Program-made: the position numbers and the translations under genes | Part shown: in pieces, positions 34,282 to 46,012 of the stretch | How the letters are laid out: the number at the start of each line of letters is the position of its first letter | Position numbering within the stretch: position 1 is the first letter of the stretch | From: Pezicula radicicola | Taxonomy: Eukaryota; Ascomycota; Leotiomycetes; Helotiales; Dermateaceae | Assembly (NCBI GenBank): GCA_003008705.1 | Contig: PDUO01000086.1 | Location: 66,014-130,013, forward strand | Length of the DNA stretch: 64,000 nucleotides | Direction: 5' to 3' | The notes under the pieces: model-generated | What the model was told of the DNA's origin: nothing | What the model saw: the letters and a program-made list of their open reading frames with translations, nothing else | Database searches by the model: none

Positions 34282-34326
34282 TGTACGCGAGGAACAGTGC
34301 GACCCAGCCTAGACTCATTGCTGCCT

Positions 34327-36621
34327 TCAACTCGAACGGGCAGCCGCAAAACGCTTGATCCATTCTTCTGCCATACACGCGCACAGCGGAGGAGCGTCTG
34401 CCGCCAGTATGGGCCTATTGTTGCTCAAGTCGCTACCGCCAACTGTGTCGGTATCGTCCGTGGTGCGGTTTGACATTTGCCGGCAGGAACAAGATCCTTC
34501 CATAGCCGCAGCCCAAGCCCACAAGACTACAGCACTATTCGAGAGTACGACATCTGCGAGCGGTTCCACGGGCCTGCTCCGTTGGTCGTTCTGAGCCGAG
34601 AGGCTTTTTTGTGCTTTCAGAACCGTGAGAGAGATCAAGACAGCCTTCCTGGAGTCTAGAGAGTGTGCCCAATGTAGGACACCGGCGTCTTGCTCCCCAC
34701 TTGCGTTAGAGATTGGCAGGTCCGTACTCGTATCCGTTTGTCTCCTGACGAATTTGCCCAGTGCATGCATGTAGGCATAGAGATATGAGCTCATAGCGTT
34801 CTGGAGCATCATGGTTTCATGAATGAGCCATCTCACGCGAGTCAGTACTGGAGGGCAAATATCGGTTTCCTGACCAAAGTAGGCCTTTAGCGGGAATTCT
34901 ACAGAATTTGTGCGCGCTTCTTGTTCCTTGCACAGACCCGATATCCTCTCCAGTTGATATTCCCAGTTGTCAAGTTGTTGTGCTAGCAGAGCCTTGGATT
35001 CGATGCCAGCAGCTTCGCTGCTCCGACGCGTCAGAGTAAACCTCCAGAGTGCAGAAGCCATGCTGCAGAGGCCAATTTGTACATCTTCAATAAGCAGTTC
35101 TGATATCGCCAGCAGGTCCGGACCCCGTACAAGTTGACTCAATCTCTTGTCAGCCCTACTGAGGGGTTCTTGTGGCTGGCGTTTATAGAACTCATCCAGT
35201 GGGTGAGCGTTCCATAGCGCGAAGGTAGACGGCAGACCTACGTCTAGTTCTTCTGGCTGAAGGCGAGGAGGTTGGCCGTTGACGACATAGAGATAGGCAT
35301 CAATCTTGAGCAAAAAGAACACTAGTCTTTGAGGTTATCAAGTCAACAACATTCATCCTGTAATGGGAGTTGTGCACTAACCGTATGCGCTTCTCACGGT
35401 TGCCGAGTACGTAGGGCAAGAAGGTGCCAGGGAAATGCGTTCGTTCTTGATATTCGGCTCTTTCAGAGCTGAACATGCCTATTTGCCGCAGGGTCGCGAT
35501 CAAGAGGCTGAGGAGTAGTCCTGACCTTGCGATAAGTTGTTCTTTCTGTTTGATGTTAGAGCAAGCCCGCCGTGTCCTCATCATTGGACGGAGGAAAGAC
35601 TGACGCCACTGTAGAATGCGAATATAATGTTGAGAAGCACCGACTGATATACTTCAAACCTCCAAGGCCCGTCTTCGTCCAAGCCGGCACCTGGTCTAGA
35701 CTGCCAACTGTGAGCGAGTGATTCTTTAAACAGGGTGGTACGATGTCTTACTAGCTCCTCAAAAAGATTGTCAACTAGCCGCTCGTGTGCGTTAACGACG
35801 ATGTCAGAAGCATCCCGGGGTCCGTTGAACCAGCATCCGATAATTATCATAGATGCGGTGACAGCAAGAGGGTCGCTTTCCAGAGAGAATGTTGGCTGGT
35901 GGAGTAGGGACCAATGGTCGTGGACCTGCTCCCAGTATGCCTCAGAGCAAGCTGTACACCAAGCTTCCACATCAGCAGGGGGGTCTCCTAGGGGCTTCTT
36001 GAACAAATTTGTCGATTCTTGGATCGATTTCAAGACGAAACTCGCTCCCGCTGTTCCAATACTCGATTCACCGTCCTCTGGCCCTTCCATGGCCGGCTCC
36101 ACATCTCCCATTTCCTCGAATGGCCTGGCAGAATCCGACAGCCAATTGGTGGAAGTTTCTTTTGGGCTCTCTATTATGTTCTCGGAGCCGGGATGTCTGG
36201 CAAGGATGGTCGAACCATCGTCACGATCTGCAAGCCTTGAATCACGGTAGCTACAATCAATAGCTCGCTGAGCGCACAACGTGCACCTAACCCCTCGGCC
36301 ACCATCACATCTTGTCTTGTTCACTCTACACGCATCGCACGCTTGCCGTCTGCGAGAGGCCGGGCTTGCTGAAACCTCATGACGGGCGACATGGCGGCGG
36401 AGAAGGTCGCTATCAGAGCCGTAAGCCAGTCATCCTGCATGGGAAGAGGATTGACTGGAGACTTACTTGCGAGTAAACGAGCGCTGGCAGATATGACAAA
36501 CAAAAGCAGGTTCTTCGTGGACGGCTTGGTGCCGCCGTAAATGCTCCTTTCGCAGAAATCGCCTTCCGCAATGGCACACATTTTCAGCTGTAGAAATCGA
36601 TGAGTAATCCGATGGCATCAT
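34327..36621 (-). CDS. Transcription factor with two C2H2 fingers and a Zn2Cys6 cluster
   Basis: Four exons on the minus strand (36621-36467, 36409-35605, 35545-35382, 35326-34327) sum to 707 aa in consistent phase. The first finger is CHCGRRFLRKEHLRRH, with an unusual CxC spacing. The second, CHICQRSFTR|NDLLRRHVARH, is split by intron 1 and so fixes it. A fungal Zn2Cys6 cluster follows at once: CDACRVNKTRCDGG, then CTLCAQRAIDC. The long middle part with LLNIIFAFYSG, RSGLLLSLLIATLRQIGMF and FFLLKIDAYLYVVNGQPP is the fungal-specific regulatory domain (PF04082-like). A nuclear sequence-specific regulator. It is divergent from the NmrA-like gene across about 520 bp, so control of that gene is possible. 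Targets unknown. Confidence 0.9.
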
Positions 36622-37141
36622 CAATGGATAGCGTTTCAGCACATTGACTAACTACAGACTCATCGGGCTTTCTGTTATTATTTCGTGGTCCTGTTCATGT
36701 AAGATTTAACAGAATGTCATCGGATTCCGAACGGGATATCAAAGAGGCTGGCGGGGTCGGAGAAAAGGTGGGAAGCGACGGCGAGAAGCTTACTGTATTA
36801 TTCTTCCGAGTGGGATGACTGGTGGTCGAGCTGACAAAACACAAACCTCCCACAAAGCGCCCCGGTACTCCACAGAGCGAATTAGGTAATGGACCATATC
36901 CCACTTAGTGGCCGGCTTACAACATTACCAAAACACCATCAATTGCCAGGAGACGGAGACCAGGTGGGATGGATGGAATATATATATTGTGTCGTGTCGA
37001 GATAATGGAGTCGACATCAGCCAGCCTCATCAAGCACAGTTCACTCTAGTTCATCACTCTCCACTACTGCTCAGCCGTGTAATCCAGCCATTACATCACT
37101 TTTACTCTCGAGCACGCAAAAAGTCACAGTAATTGCCTACC
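36622..37141. promoter_or_regulatory. Divergent promoter region of regulator and NmrA-like genes
   Basis: 520 bp between divergent starts. Sequence just before the NmrA-like ATG is pyrimidine-rich with CT runs, as usual for fungal promoters and leaders. No specific binding sites can be named. Confidence 0.4.
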
Positions 37142-38044
37142 ATGTCGACAGTTATCAAGAAAGTCGCAATTACCGGAGCCGCAGGCGATCTTGGCACCGT
37201 CGTCTTCAACAAACTCGTTGCCTCTGGCAAATTCGACGTCCGGGTCCTCAGACGATTCGGCTCCAAGTCCACATTCCCAGAAAACACTGACGTTGTCGAT
37301 GTCGACTTTGACTCTTTTGACTCGCTGAAGTCGGCTCTCGTGGGACAGGACGCTGTTGTGTCTACGGTCGGATACTCAGGCATCCAGTCCCAGCTGACTT
37401 TGATCGATGCCGCTGCTGCCGCTGGCGTCAAACGTATCATTCCTTCAGACTTCGGAGCTAACCTGGACAATCCCAAGACGCGCCAGCTCCCCATCTTTGG
37501 CGACAAGATCAAGGCCTACGAGCACGTCAAGGACAAGTCTAAGACGACAGATCTCACCTACACGGTAGTGTACAACAATGCCTTTCTGGACTGGGGTCTC
37601 GAGCGCGACTTCATCCTCCGCATTTCAGATGCCAAGCCGATCATCATCGACGGCGGCGATCTGCCATTCAGCGCCACCACCGTAGGCAGCGTAGCTGACG
37701 CCGTCGTTGGTATTCTGACCCGTCCGGAAGAGACCAAGAATCGCTCCGTCCGCATCCACGACATCGTGACTTCACAGAATCAGCTTCTTGCCCTTGCCAA
37801 GAAAGTGGCGCCGGGCAAATCCTGGGAGGTTGTGCCTGTCAAGCTGGATGATCTCACTGCTACAGCAGACGCTAGGCTGGCAAAGGGGATTTACGACATA
37901 GAGACCTTTTTTCCGTATTTGGTCCGTGCGACGCTGGATCCGGGCTTCGGGGGCAAATTTGATATCACCGACAATGAGTTATTGGGCGTGAAGGGAGTGT
38001 CAGAGGATGAAGTCACTCAGATTCTCAAAAAGATTCTAAACTAG
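37142..38044 (+). CDS. NmrA-like/isoflavone-reductase-like NAD(P)-binding protein
   Basis: Single exon of 300 aa. The ATG at 37142 is the first in frame; the codon at 37133 is TTG. The N-terminus KKVAITGAAGDLGTVVFNKL has the GxxGxxG dinucleotide motif of extended/atypical SDRs. VVSTVGYSGIQSQLTLIDAA and VKRIIPSDFGANLDNPKTR are hallmarks of the NmrA/PCBER-like family (PF05368/PF13460). Some members reduce phenylpropanoid or isoflavone-like substrates and others, such as NmrA, sense NAD(P) and regulate. No catalytic Lys assignment is attempted. It is intact and GC-richer than its surroundings. Confidence 0.92.
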   Translation: MSTVIKKVAITGAAGDLGTVVFNKLVASGKFDVRVLRRFGSKSTFPENTDVVDVDFDSFDSLKSALVGQDAVVSTVGYSGIQSQLTLIDAAAAAGVKRIIPSDFGANLDNPKTRQLPIFGDKIKAYEHVKDKSKTTDLTYTVVYNNAFLDWGLERDFILRISDAKPIIIDGGDLPFSATTVGSVADAVVGILTRPEETKNRSVRIHDIVTSQNQLLALAKKVAPGKSWEVVPVKLDDLTATADARLAKGIYDIETFFPYLVRATLDPGFGGKFDITDNELLGVKGVSEDEVTQILKKILN

Positions 38045-40550
38045 GACGAGGGAGCTTAAAATTAGGTAGTTAGCAGCCTTCCGCTACTCGCTTAGATAGC
38101 TTTTAATATAGTTTTTCGTTTACTAGTACCTTAATATAATTATTCCTTCTCTAATATTTAATTACCTATTACTATAGCTATAGTAACTCTAGTGTAGTTT
38201 TATTTTTACAGATTAGTCTAAGGATTAATAAAAAGTATTATATCCAAGAATAACTTCTATTATATACATCTTATTTGTCTATAAGTGTCTAATTATACGC
38301 ACTAGGGGATAAGCTGCTATTGCGTTACACGCGACCTTATCATCTATTTCTTTTAACTAGCTGGTTTTGTTGTTTGTATAGATTCGCAATCTAATAACGC
38401 TTATAGATGACCAGAAATCTTACTGCAGCCCTTCGAAGCCTCCAATCCGAACCGGGTTACTACTAGATTAACGTAATATGCTTATATTTCGATTGATACT
38501 AAACTAAATACTACGGAAACTTGAGGTTTGGTCCTCTATTTTCTAAGGGGTTTCGTTGTATGTATTTAGGCTAGTCTGAAAATATATCTATACAGCATAC
38601 ATTACTCTTTTCTAGCTAGACTAGTATCCTAATCTGACCATTGGAGCCCGAAAGAAAATGCCTGGTACGTTGAATGCAGCCATCCCTTTCAAACTATCAA
38701 GATAGTAATGAGGTTAAGTAGGGAATCCGTTCTAAGTCCCCTACTCTACGCCCAAGAACAAGGTGGCAGAAATTGACACATCTAGCAATGCTCAAAATTC
38801 AGGCTCGCTCTACTTTTCAACAAATCGACGATTTTTGTTTTTTGTCTGCGACTGCCTACGGCTCATATTATATATCGCAAGTCACATACGCCCTTTATTC
38901 ACCATTAATTGATTTGTTTGATCTCAAGAAGAAGTCAAAGGGAGAGGTTTTGGTGTTTGTACACGAGCCAATTTCTGCTACTTTTTACTTGGGCGTAGAG
39001 TAGAGGCTTGTTACCCTTGATAACGATTCTTCCTATAGCTGACTCTGGATCCCTAGATCCATTGGCAGCGCGCGAGCTCGAAACGGCCGCTGAGCCGAGT
39101 AGGGTCCCAAGCCAATACACCGTCACACTTCGCATTTTGTGGCTGAGCACACCAAGAACAACGATGCAGCTTTGCGATGCTTCAGGCATCCACGACCTTG
39201 AACGACCTTTCTTCTCATTATAAGGCTCTCGCATCTTCTATTTTCATTAGTTTCATTGCTCTACAATGTTACGGCTATGAACCCGCTATTTGTTGCTACT
39301 TCAATAGCTCTTGGTCAGGCTGGCAGCGCTTCTCAATTCTCCTTGAACAACGAACATTCCATTCAGCGATTCTCAGATATAAGCACGACTAGAGTACTTT
39401 CCAGAACACTCCCTGCCTGCAGGCGAAAAGAAAGGCCAAAAGCAAGGATTGATTGCATTATCAACAGGCTCGGAAAACACCGCCATCACTTAAGAACAAT
39501 CAACTTTGTAACGAAACAGAAAATAACCTCATGCAATCTCATGAAAGGACACTTGTCTTTGCCAACTTTAAACTGAAAGCGCTTCAGGTGACGATGTCTC
39601 CGAGACTGTTGTAAGTCAAAAGTCAAAGAGGCTGGCCAATACATGCTCAACAAGTCAGACAAAACTCCAGTGAGCCAGCCAATGTAAACCCAAGTACTCA
39701 TCTGTGGCGTAAGTATGTAGGGCACAGCATGCAGCTACTTCCCAATTTCTCCAGGTAACGAGGCAACTTCGCTCCTGCAGCTCCTTTAAAGGGGATTGCG
39801 TCCCAGTCTATAATTTAAACCTAGCCCTCGATTAGTACGCTTATTAAGGATAGGTTATAAGATCTACGGTTTAGTGTACTCACAGACTAAGGGACGTTGT
39901 CTTCGGATGGAACTAGCTCGACGGTATAAAGGTTTAATAGTTCTCGTTAATTTCCGGTCAACCTATTCTGCAGCTTTTCTATACCCTCTACTGTTAGAGG
40001 TAACTGTCACCTCCTCCGAGAACGGCATCAGAAAGACCCATTATCTGCCTATCTCTTCCGGTTAACAATGGAAATGGGCAACTCGTTGACGACGAGCTAG
40101 ACAAACGGTTCGAGGAGCTCAACTATGCTGCTGACAAGTAACCAGCGGTAGAAAAGCAGCGCATTACTAGGAGATATACCGAAGCTCGTATAAATAATGT
40201 CTACATCGACTCATTCAGTCCACATATGGTGATACAGAGGGACAATGGCCCCACGCCTGGTACTGCCGCAGGCATAACGGCTAACATAATCCCGTAGAAT
40301 ATGATGTGAAATATCGGCGATCCGCTTGCAAGACTACAGAGGGTTGCAAAAATACCAGAGAAAACGCGGCGACGTCAGGTGGTTGAGGCGCATCTATCTG
40401 AGACGGTTCGATGGCTAAAATACGTGGAAAATAGACAGCAAATTGAAGATGGAGGACCATAACATCAAAGAAGGAGAGTCACTGCCCTACACTGGCCAGA
40501 AAGCTCCTTGCCATCCACGTGGCAAGAGCGGTTCCTAGCGCGCCTCGACC
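38045..40550. other. Gene-poor region with repeat and possible relics
   Basis: 38045-38640 is strongly AT-rich. 38657-38748 resembles 28713-28797. At about 40065-40300 one plus frame reads as coding-like pieces (QLVDDELDKRFEELNYAADK, TAA, AVEKQRITRRYTEARINNVY, later NGPTPGTAAGITANIIP), interrupted by stops. It is probably a relic of an unidentified gene. Confidence 0.45.
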
Positions 40551-42301
40551 TTAATTTGCTCTCCCGAACTTCCTGGACTGCTTGTTCAGCTGTCCCCAAG
40601 TCGGAATACATAATGTCAATCTGGTATCATCGGGACCCTTCTGACCTTCGCCCTCCATCTTCCCAACTATGGGTAACAAAAGCCACAATCCGGCAACGAC
40701 AGCCAACAGCGCCAAAATGATAGGCTGTAAAGATCTTACTCCCCGACTCTGAGCAGCAGCGCCCACAATGAATGGGAATATGGCACCGCCACTTCCACCG
40801 ATGGCCGTCGCAAATCCAATGCTCCCGACATGAAGGTCCTTGGGCAAGATCTTGGCAGTGAGCACCATTGCTGTGCCGAAAAGCGGCCCTAGCACTAAAC
40901 CTAGGAAGGCGACGGCAATAGCGGAGACGATCAAAGATGGAACAAGCCAGAAAAGGAGTTCTAGGACAATGGCAATCAACACGTAAAGAAGTACCGAGCG
41001 GAACTCCCCAAGGCGAGGAGTAACGAAAGAGAGACCGACTCGGCCCACTGTCATCCCGGCCCAGAAACCGGTTGTTGTTGCTCCGGCAGCAAAAGAGGAT
41101 GAGGAGCGGACTTTAGTCATAAACGTTACGATCCAGCCTCCAAGTGAAACTAATTTGCCCGGTCAGTTCATTTCTACGGTTGAACAGCAGGCACAGAAGA
41201 CGTGTAAGTTTACCTTCCGCGCCCATGTAGCCAAAGATGAAAAACGCGAGGACCCAGGTGACTTTGTTCTTAAGCGCTTCTCGAGTCCGTCCGGTCTTTG
41301 AATTAGGCTTACGGGGGTTCTCAGCTTCATAGACTTTGCCTGTCTGATTCCAGAATGCAAGCGTGTTCGTCACGAGTTCTACAGCTGCTGCACCAATCTA
41401 AAGTCCGTCAGGATAGGTAATGGATCAACGGATTTTCGCTTTCAGGAAATAGTATATAAAGCAAGAATATTACATACCATGATATAATAGAACATATACC
41501 ATTTCAACCCGCCCTGGGATAACATCAAGGACGTAATGAGAGGCGCGATTGTTGCTCCTAATGAATAACAACCCTGCAGGAAACCAGAGACTTCGTTCGC
41601 GTTTGCCATGTTGCCTATCCATGCGCACCATGCGGCGTCTAGAAGACCATTTCCAAGCCAATGAACATGAAGAGAACAACTAGGACGGGATATGGCGGGT
41701 GGACAGCTAAAATAATGTATGAGACGAGATGACAAGTCGGGCCCACAATTGCAATGCCCCTTTGCCCGAACTTGACATGCATCGCATTATTGACGATAGC
41801 CGCGAGGCTGTAACCCGCACATGGCGAAAGGAAGACGAGAGATACGACAGTGTAGTTCAGATTATAGTATTCCTCAAGCTGTGCTCGAATCAGTAGAAGA
41901 TTGACGTTGAAGAAGGGAAGGGGAGCAGGAGGGAGTAGATCCTACGCGCGGAACTAATGGCTATTCAAACGGTCAGTGTATTTTTCTTGGCGACATATAG
42001 ATTTATGTCTCCACAAAATGCTTACGCCGTACGATCCATCGTTCATTCCCACGATAAAGAAGGAGAAAAAGGTAGAAAACACTCTCCAAATGTTGATCCG
42101 CGATGAATTCCATGTTTGCCGAGCTTCCACAGCGCTGTCTGGAGGTACTACATCATTTGTGATATCTTCAGGGTCTGAAGGACCTAATGCGCTCTGATTT
42201 TTCATATCTGCGTTGACAATCTCTTTGTTCTCCCGAGATTTCGAGATCGAATGCAGCTCAAAAGTGGAAGAGCTCGGCTCGGTCTGCGTCGTAGTGAACA
42301 T
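40551..42301 (-). pseudogene. MFS transporter with a one-base frameshift
   Basis: Exons on the minus strand: 42301-42026, about 41941-41478, 41397-41214, 41149-40551. A polar N-terminus is followed by multiple hydrophobic helices. Motifs include FFSFFIVGMNDGSYG, LEEYYNLNYTVVSLVF, PCAGYSLAAI and LLDAAWCAWIGNMANANEVS, typical of the fungal fucose-permease-like MFS group, about 507 aa if the frame were intact. At 41653-41654 one G is missing: the frame ...LFMFIGL runs to a TAG within four codons, while GNGLLDAAW continues in the next frame. Splice sites and the rest of both halves are intact, so this is a very recent loss, a strain variant or a sequencing/assembly error in a G run. The exon 2 start is less certain than the others. 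Confidence 0.8.
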
Positions 42302-44159
42302 GGCGACCAAAATTATTGAGAGTCAAACCTAAACTTTGGAGAGCTTCTATACTTGTCCGGGTTTGCGTTTGTTAAGCATGTTAAGAAGCTATATACTAAC
42401 GTCGCTATTTTTCTCGCTAGATTATAGAGGATTATTACGCTCATTTGGGTCAAAACTCTTCCCGTTCTAAAAATAGCATTATATTCTCACCGCTTTCGAG
42501 GCGGTAAGTAGTAGAGCCCTAAGAATATAGTATAGCCTATACTTTAGGGTACTATAGCCTATATTTTCAGGGTATTATAGCCTGTATTTTTCGGGGTACT
42601 ACTGCCTATATTTTCAGGGTATTACAGCTTATATTTTTAGGGAAGGTATAGCTTATATTCTTAGGGAGGCTATAGCCTATAATTATAGGGAGCCTATCTG
42701 ATTTTACCGGCAGAAAAGGCTTTCCGAATGTCGGAAGAGTTTTGCTGGATTACCCTCTTGTATTTCTTGTATTTCATGCATGTTTATGATAGTATTTCTC
42801 GCCAGAATTATATTGTTGTCGCTCAAAAACATTCTCAACGAAGCGACGAGGTGTTCTGGGGAAAGTGTTAAATTAGACATGGCTTGGAATGTTTCGAGAG
42901 ATATCGTTAGATAAGGGCCACTTTTGATTTTCACTGGGTATGCGGCGTGTTTTACTCGATGTATCTACGACATCATGTGACTTCAAAGTACAAATGCTAG
43001 AAGTCAGTGGATGCAGAGGGAAGCGTATAGAACGCTATGCGATATAGTGGAAATGAAATGTATTATGTAACGTACAGTACCGAGGCTTGTCAAGTAAGGT
43101 AAGCTCGAAAGCAGTTGGAATTCTTTCCGTCTAGTTACGGTCCAATATTGGTGGCCCGAAAGCGGTCGGCCGATGACTCTCGCTTCGGCTTAAGGTACTG
43201 GAAGTACGGGTAGGTTATAGGGCTATGCGAAGGTTACAGGCTGTACTCTATTATATCCGGGGGCAGAAGCCTGTAGTACGGCCCTAGAAAACAACCTCTA
43301 CAGGCTGCGCTGCTCGTTGCCTGGCTATAGCGTCTGAATTAGCGAATACAGGGCATAATACGGGAATTCCTCTGACTTTTTGCCGTGACCTCTGTAGGTG
43401 TGTGTAACCCGAAAGTACGTCGAAAGTATGTAAAATCGAAATTTGTTTGGTAAGATTTTACGTGTATTAATATTTTTTTTCTACAGGACATATGTGGTCT
43501 TGGCTTGGTGATGGATGGGTAGAGAGAGTGCGGTGTAAATAAAGGTATAAGCTTTTCGGCTCGGCCCCCTTTTACGCCACCACCCCCAGGCCAAGTCTTC
43601 GCTAAAAGTAGGTAAAATAAGGGGGCACTAAACTTACTTATTAACTATGTAGCTACAAAAAGATCTATCTTTTTCTCTCTCTCTCAAAATTAATATCTAT
43701 ATATGAGTGAATGCTACTAAAAGCATCCATCTATACGAAGACTTTTAGTCATAAAAAAGGTGTGCGCTCTATTATTTTCGCTATAATCATAGGTTATACA
43801 TTGAAAGTAGAGGGGGGTCGTACAGTCACGTGGCATGATCCCTTCCTTCCTCTTTGGGCCTACAATATAGGCTAAATAAATTGTACAGTTGGATAACTAA
43901 TCAGCCCATTAATATCATATCGATTTCTATCGATTCTATTGATTATATCACTTCTGCTATATTGATTCCAACACTCCCATTCTTCTTCTTCTCCTCCTTT
44001 TTCTTGCTTCTTCACACACCGTCATCCCAAACATACCTGTGAGTACGCCATTCATCAAAGAAAGATCTACCTATCATCCAAGATACATCACATACCACCC
44101 ACATACAGTTTACCTTCGGCTTCCACCATCATCCCACTACTTCTACAACCACCTCAACA
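42302..44159. other. Intergenic region with a minisatellite
   Basis: 1.86 kb. Besides the 24-bp repeat at 42528-42696, a minus open frame 42934-42704 (76 codons) shows no known family. 43970-44140 is a CT-rich leader/promoter before the SDR gene. Confidence 0.5.
42528..42696. repeat. Minisatellite, about 24-bp unit, seven copies
   Basis: Repeats of the type TATAGCCTATATTTTCAGGG plus 3-4 nt, for example TATAGCCTATACTTTAGGG, TATAGCCTGTATTTTTCGGG, TACAGCTTATATTTTTAGGG and TATAGCCTATAATTATAGGG. Copies differ at a few positions each. Unit length varies between 22 and 25. Confidence 0.85.
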
Positions 44160-45135
44160 ATGTCCTACACAAACACAGTCATCATCACCGGTGGAACGAG
44201 CGGCCTAGGCTATTACACAGCCCTCAACATCGCCCAGAAACAGCCCAAGTATTTGGTCATCATCACCGGACGCAGCGATCCCAATTCCTCGGCGCAGACA
44301 ATCAACACCAAACTCTCCCAAAAGAATGTCGCCTTTCTCCCCCTCGATCTCTTCTCTCTTGCCAAAGTACGCGCCTTCGCAGAATCATGGCCTTCAAAGA
44401 ACTATCCACCCATCATCTCCCTAATCCTCAACGCCGGTACCCAATCCCTCGGCCCCATGGAAACCAACGAAGAAGGCTACGAAAAAACATTCATGGTCAA
44501 CCATCTCGGTCATGCATTGCTCTTCCACCTCTTCATTCCATATCTCGCCCCGAACGCGCGAATCATCGTCACTGCATCAGGAACCCACAACCCAATCGTA
44601 ACCCAAAAGAGCGGTCTCCCAGACGCCGTCTTTACCACAGCCGAAGAACTAGCACACCCAAACCCGGAAACTGCACACCCCAAGGGAATGCAGCGCTACA
44701 ACAGCAGTAAACTAGTCAATATCATCTGGACGTACGCTCTGGCTCGGCATCTCGAGGACGCGAAATCAAGCATCACGGCCAACGCCTTTAATCACGGCCA
44801 ACGCCTTTAATCCCGGCCTCATGCCTGGCACCGGCCTGGCACGCGAGTACAGCCCGTTTGCGAAGTTCTTGTGGTTCCATATCCTGCCGCACATCATCCC
44901 GCTTCTGCGAATGGTGATGCCGTCCGCCCGCGCGACTGAGGGAAGCGGTGCGGATTTGGCGTGGGTTGCTCTGAGCCCAGAGACAGTGGGGATCACTGGG
45001 AAGTATTTTGACGGCAGGAAGGAGACCATGAGTAGTGCTGCGAGCTATGACGTTGGGAAGCAAGAGGATCTTTGGGAATGGAGTGTTAAGACTACGGTTG
45101 GGGAGGCGGATGGGTTAGCAGGACTTAGGAAGTAA
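44160..45135 (+). pseudogene. SDR gene frameshifted by a 19-bp tandem duplication
   Basis: The first frame (44160-44810) is a classical SDR: TVIITGGTSGLGYYTAL (TGxxxGxG), LILNAGTQS, an NxLGHALLF segment, IIVTASGTHNP, and the catalytic RYNSSKLVN (YxxxK). It then ends SITANAFNHGQRL-stop. The expected continuation NPGLMPGTGLA lies in another frame and runs to 45135 (VGITGKYFDGRKE). The cause is visible: 44772-44790 and 44791-44809 are identical 19-bp copies, and 19 is not a multiple of three. Counting the locus without one copy gives 957 nt, or 318 aa, a normal length. The protein made now would keep the active site but lose about 105 C-terminal residues that normally help shape the substrate pocket. 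Confidence 0.88.
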
Positions 45136-46012
45136 GCGTTGGTCCTGCCCCCGGGGCTTTTCTTTGCGTCGTATAAGACCATTGCGTTGCATGGCTTTTG
45201 TTATAGGAGTGACTTGGGAGCTCCTTCCTGTTATGAGTATTAAAAGCTTATATATACTTAATAGCACACAATAGTGCAAGTGCAATGCTGTGAGCCATTT
45301 GTTGGTTGGTGATGTCTACAGCCGCGACACAGCGACTGTAGGAATAGCGCTTTGGCTTTCATTCTATAAAGAGTCCTCTATAAAAGATGCCTTTACGCGG
45401 CAGAGGATGTTAGTACCTTAGACCTAAGGATCTTTAGAAAGCTAAAAGCTCTTACCCTGTATTGCAGGGACTAGTTAACAGTAGTCTCCTATAACGCTCT
45501 AAACAAAACGATCGAATCCCCTTAAGCGATGATAGTACAGATAAGTAGAATACAGATTTCTATAGCAATATACTCTACAATTTAGACAAAAGCAGGGCTA
45601 GCAAGGGAATTGACTTTAGCGTACATATATTTGGTACCTAAAGTCTGGGGATTGTATGGCCTGTTAAGGCTCTGGATACAGGGAAGTATATAGTAGACTG
45701 TTGCATAGCGTACAGCTATATACACCCTTAGAGGACGGCTACTAAGGAATTAATAAATCTGCGAGATAGGAATAGTCCGAAGAGGTTTTTTAACAGAGTG
45801 TTTTTCCTTAAGAAACAAGTCTGCCTGCTACTTGTAGCTAGCTAAACTCGGGCGTAAATGCGACTATTTATAGGGACTATTATATTGTAGAGGATCTGCT
45901 ATAGTAGTAGACTCATGGGTTTAACTAGAATAGGAGAACAAAGAGAATAGCAGTTTAAAGGCTCAAAAAAGGAGGCTCCGCATATTCGGTAAAGGCATTC
46001 TAAGAATTGTGC
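45136..46012. other. Gene-free spacer between convergent genes
   Basis: About 0.9 kb of AT-rich, stop-rich sequence between the broken SDR gene and the ABC transporter, which point at each other. It may mark the left edge of the NRPS cluster. No gene supported. Confidence 0.45.
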
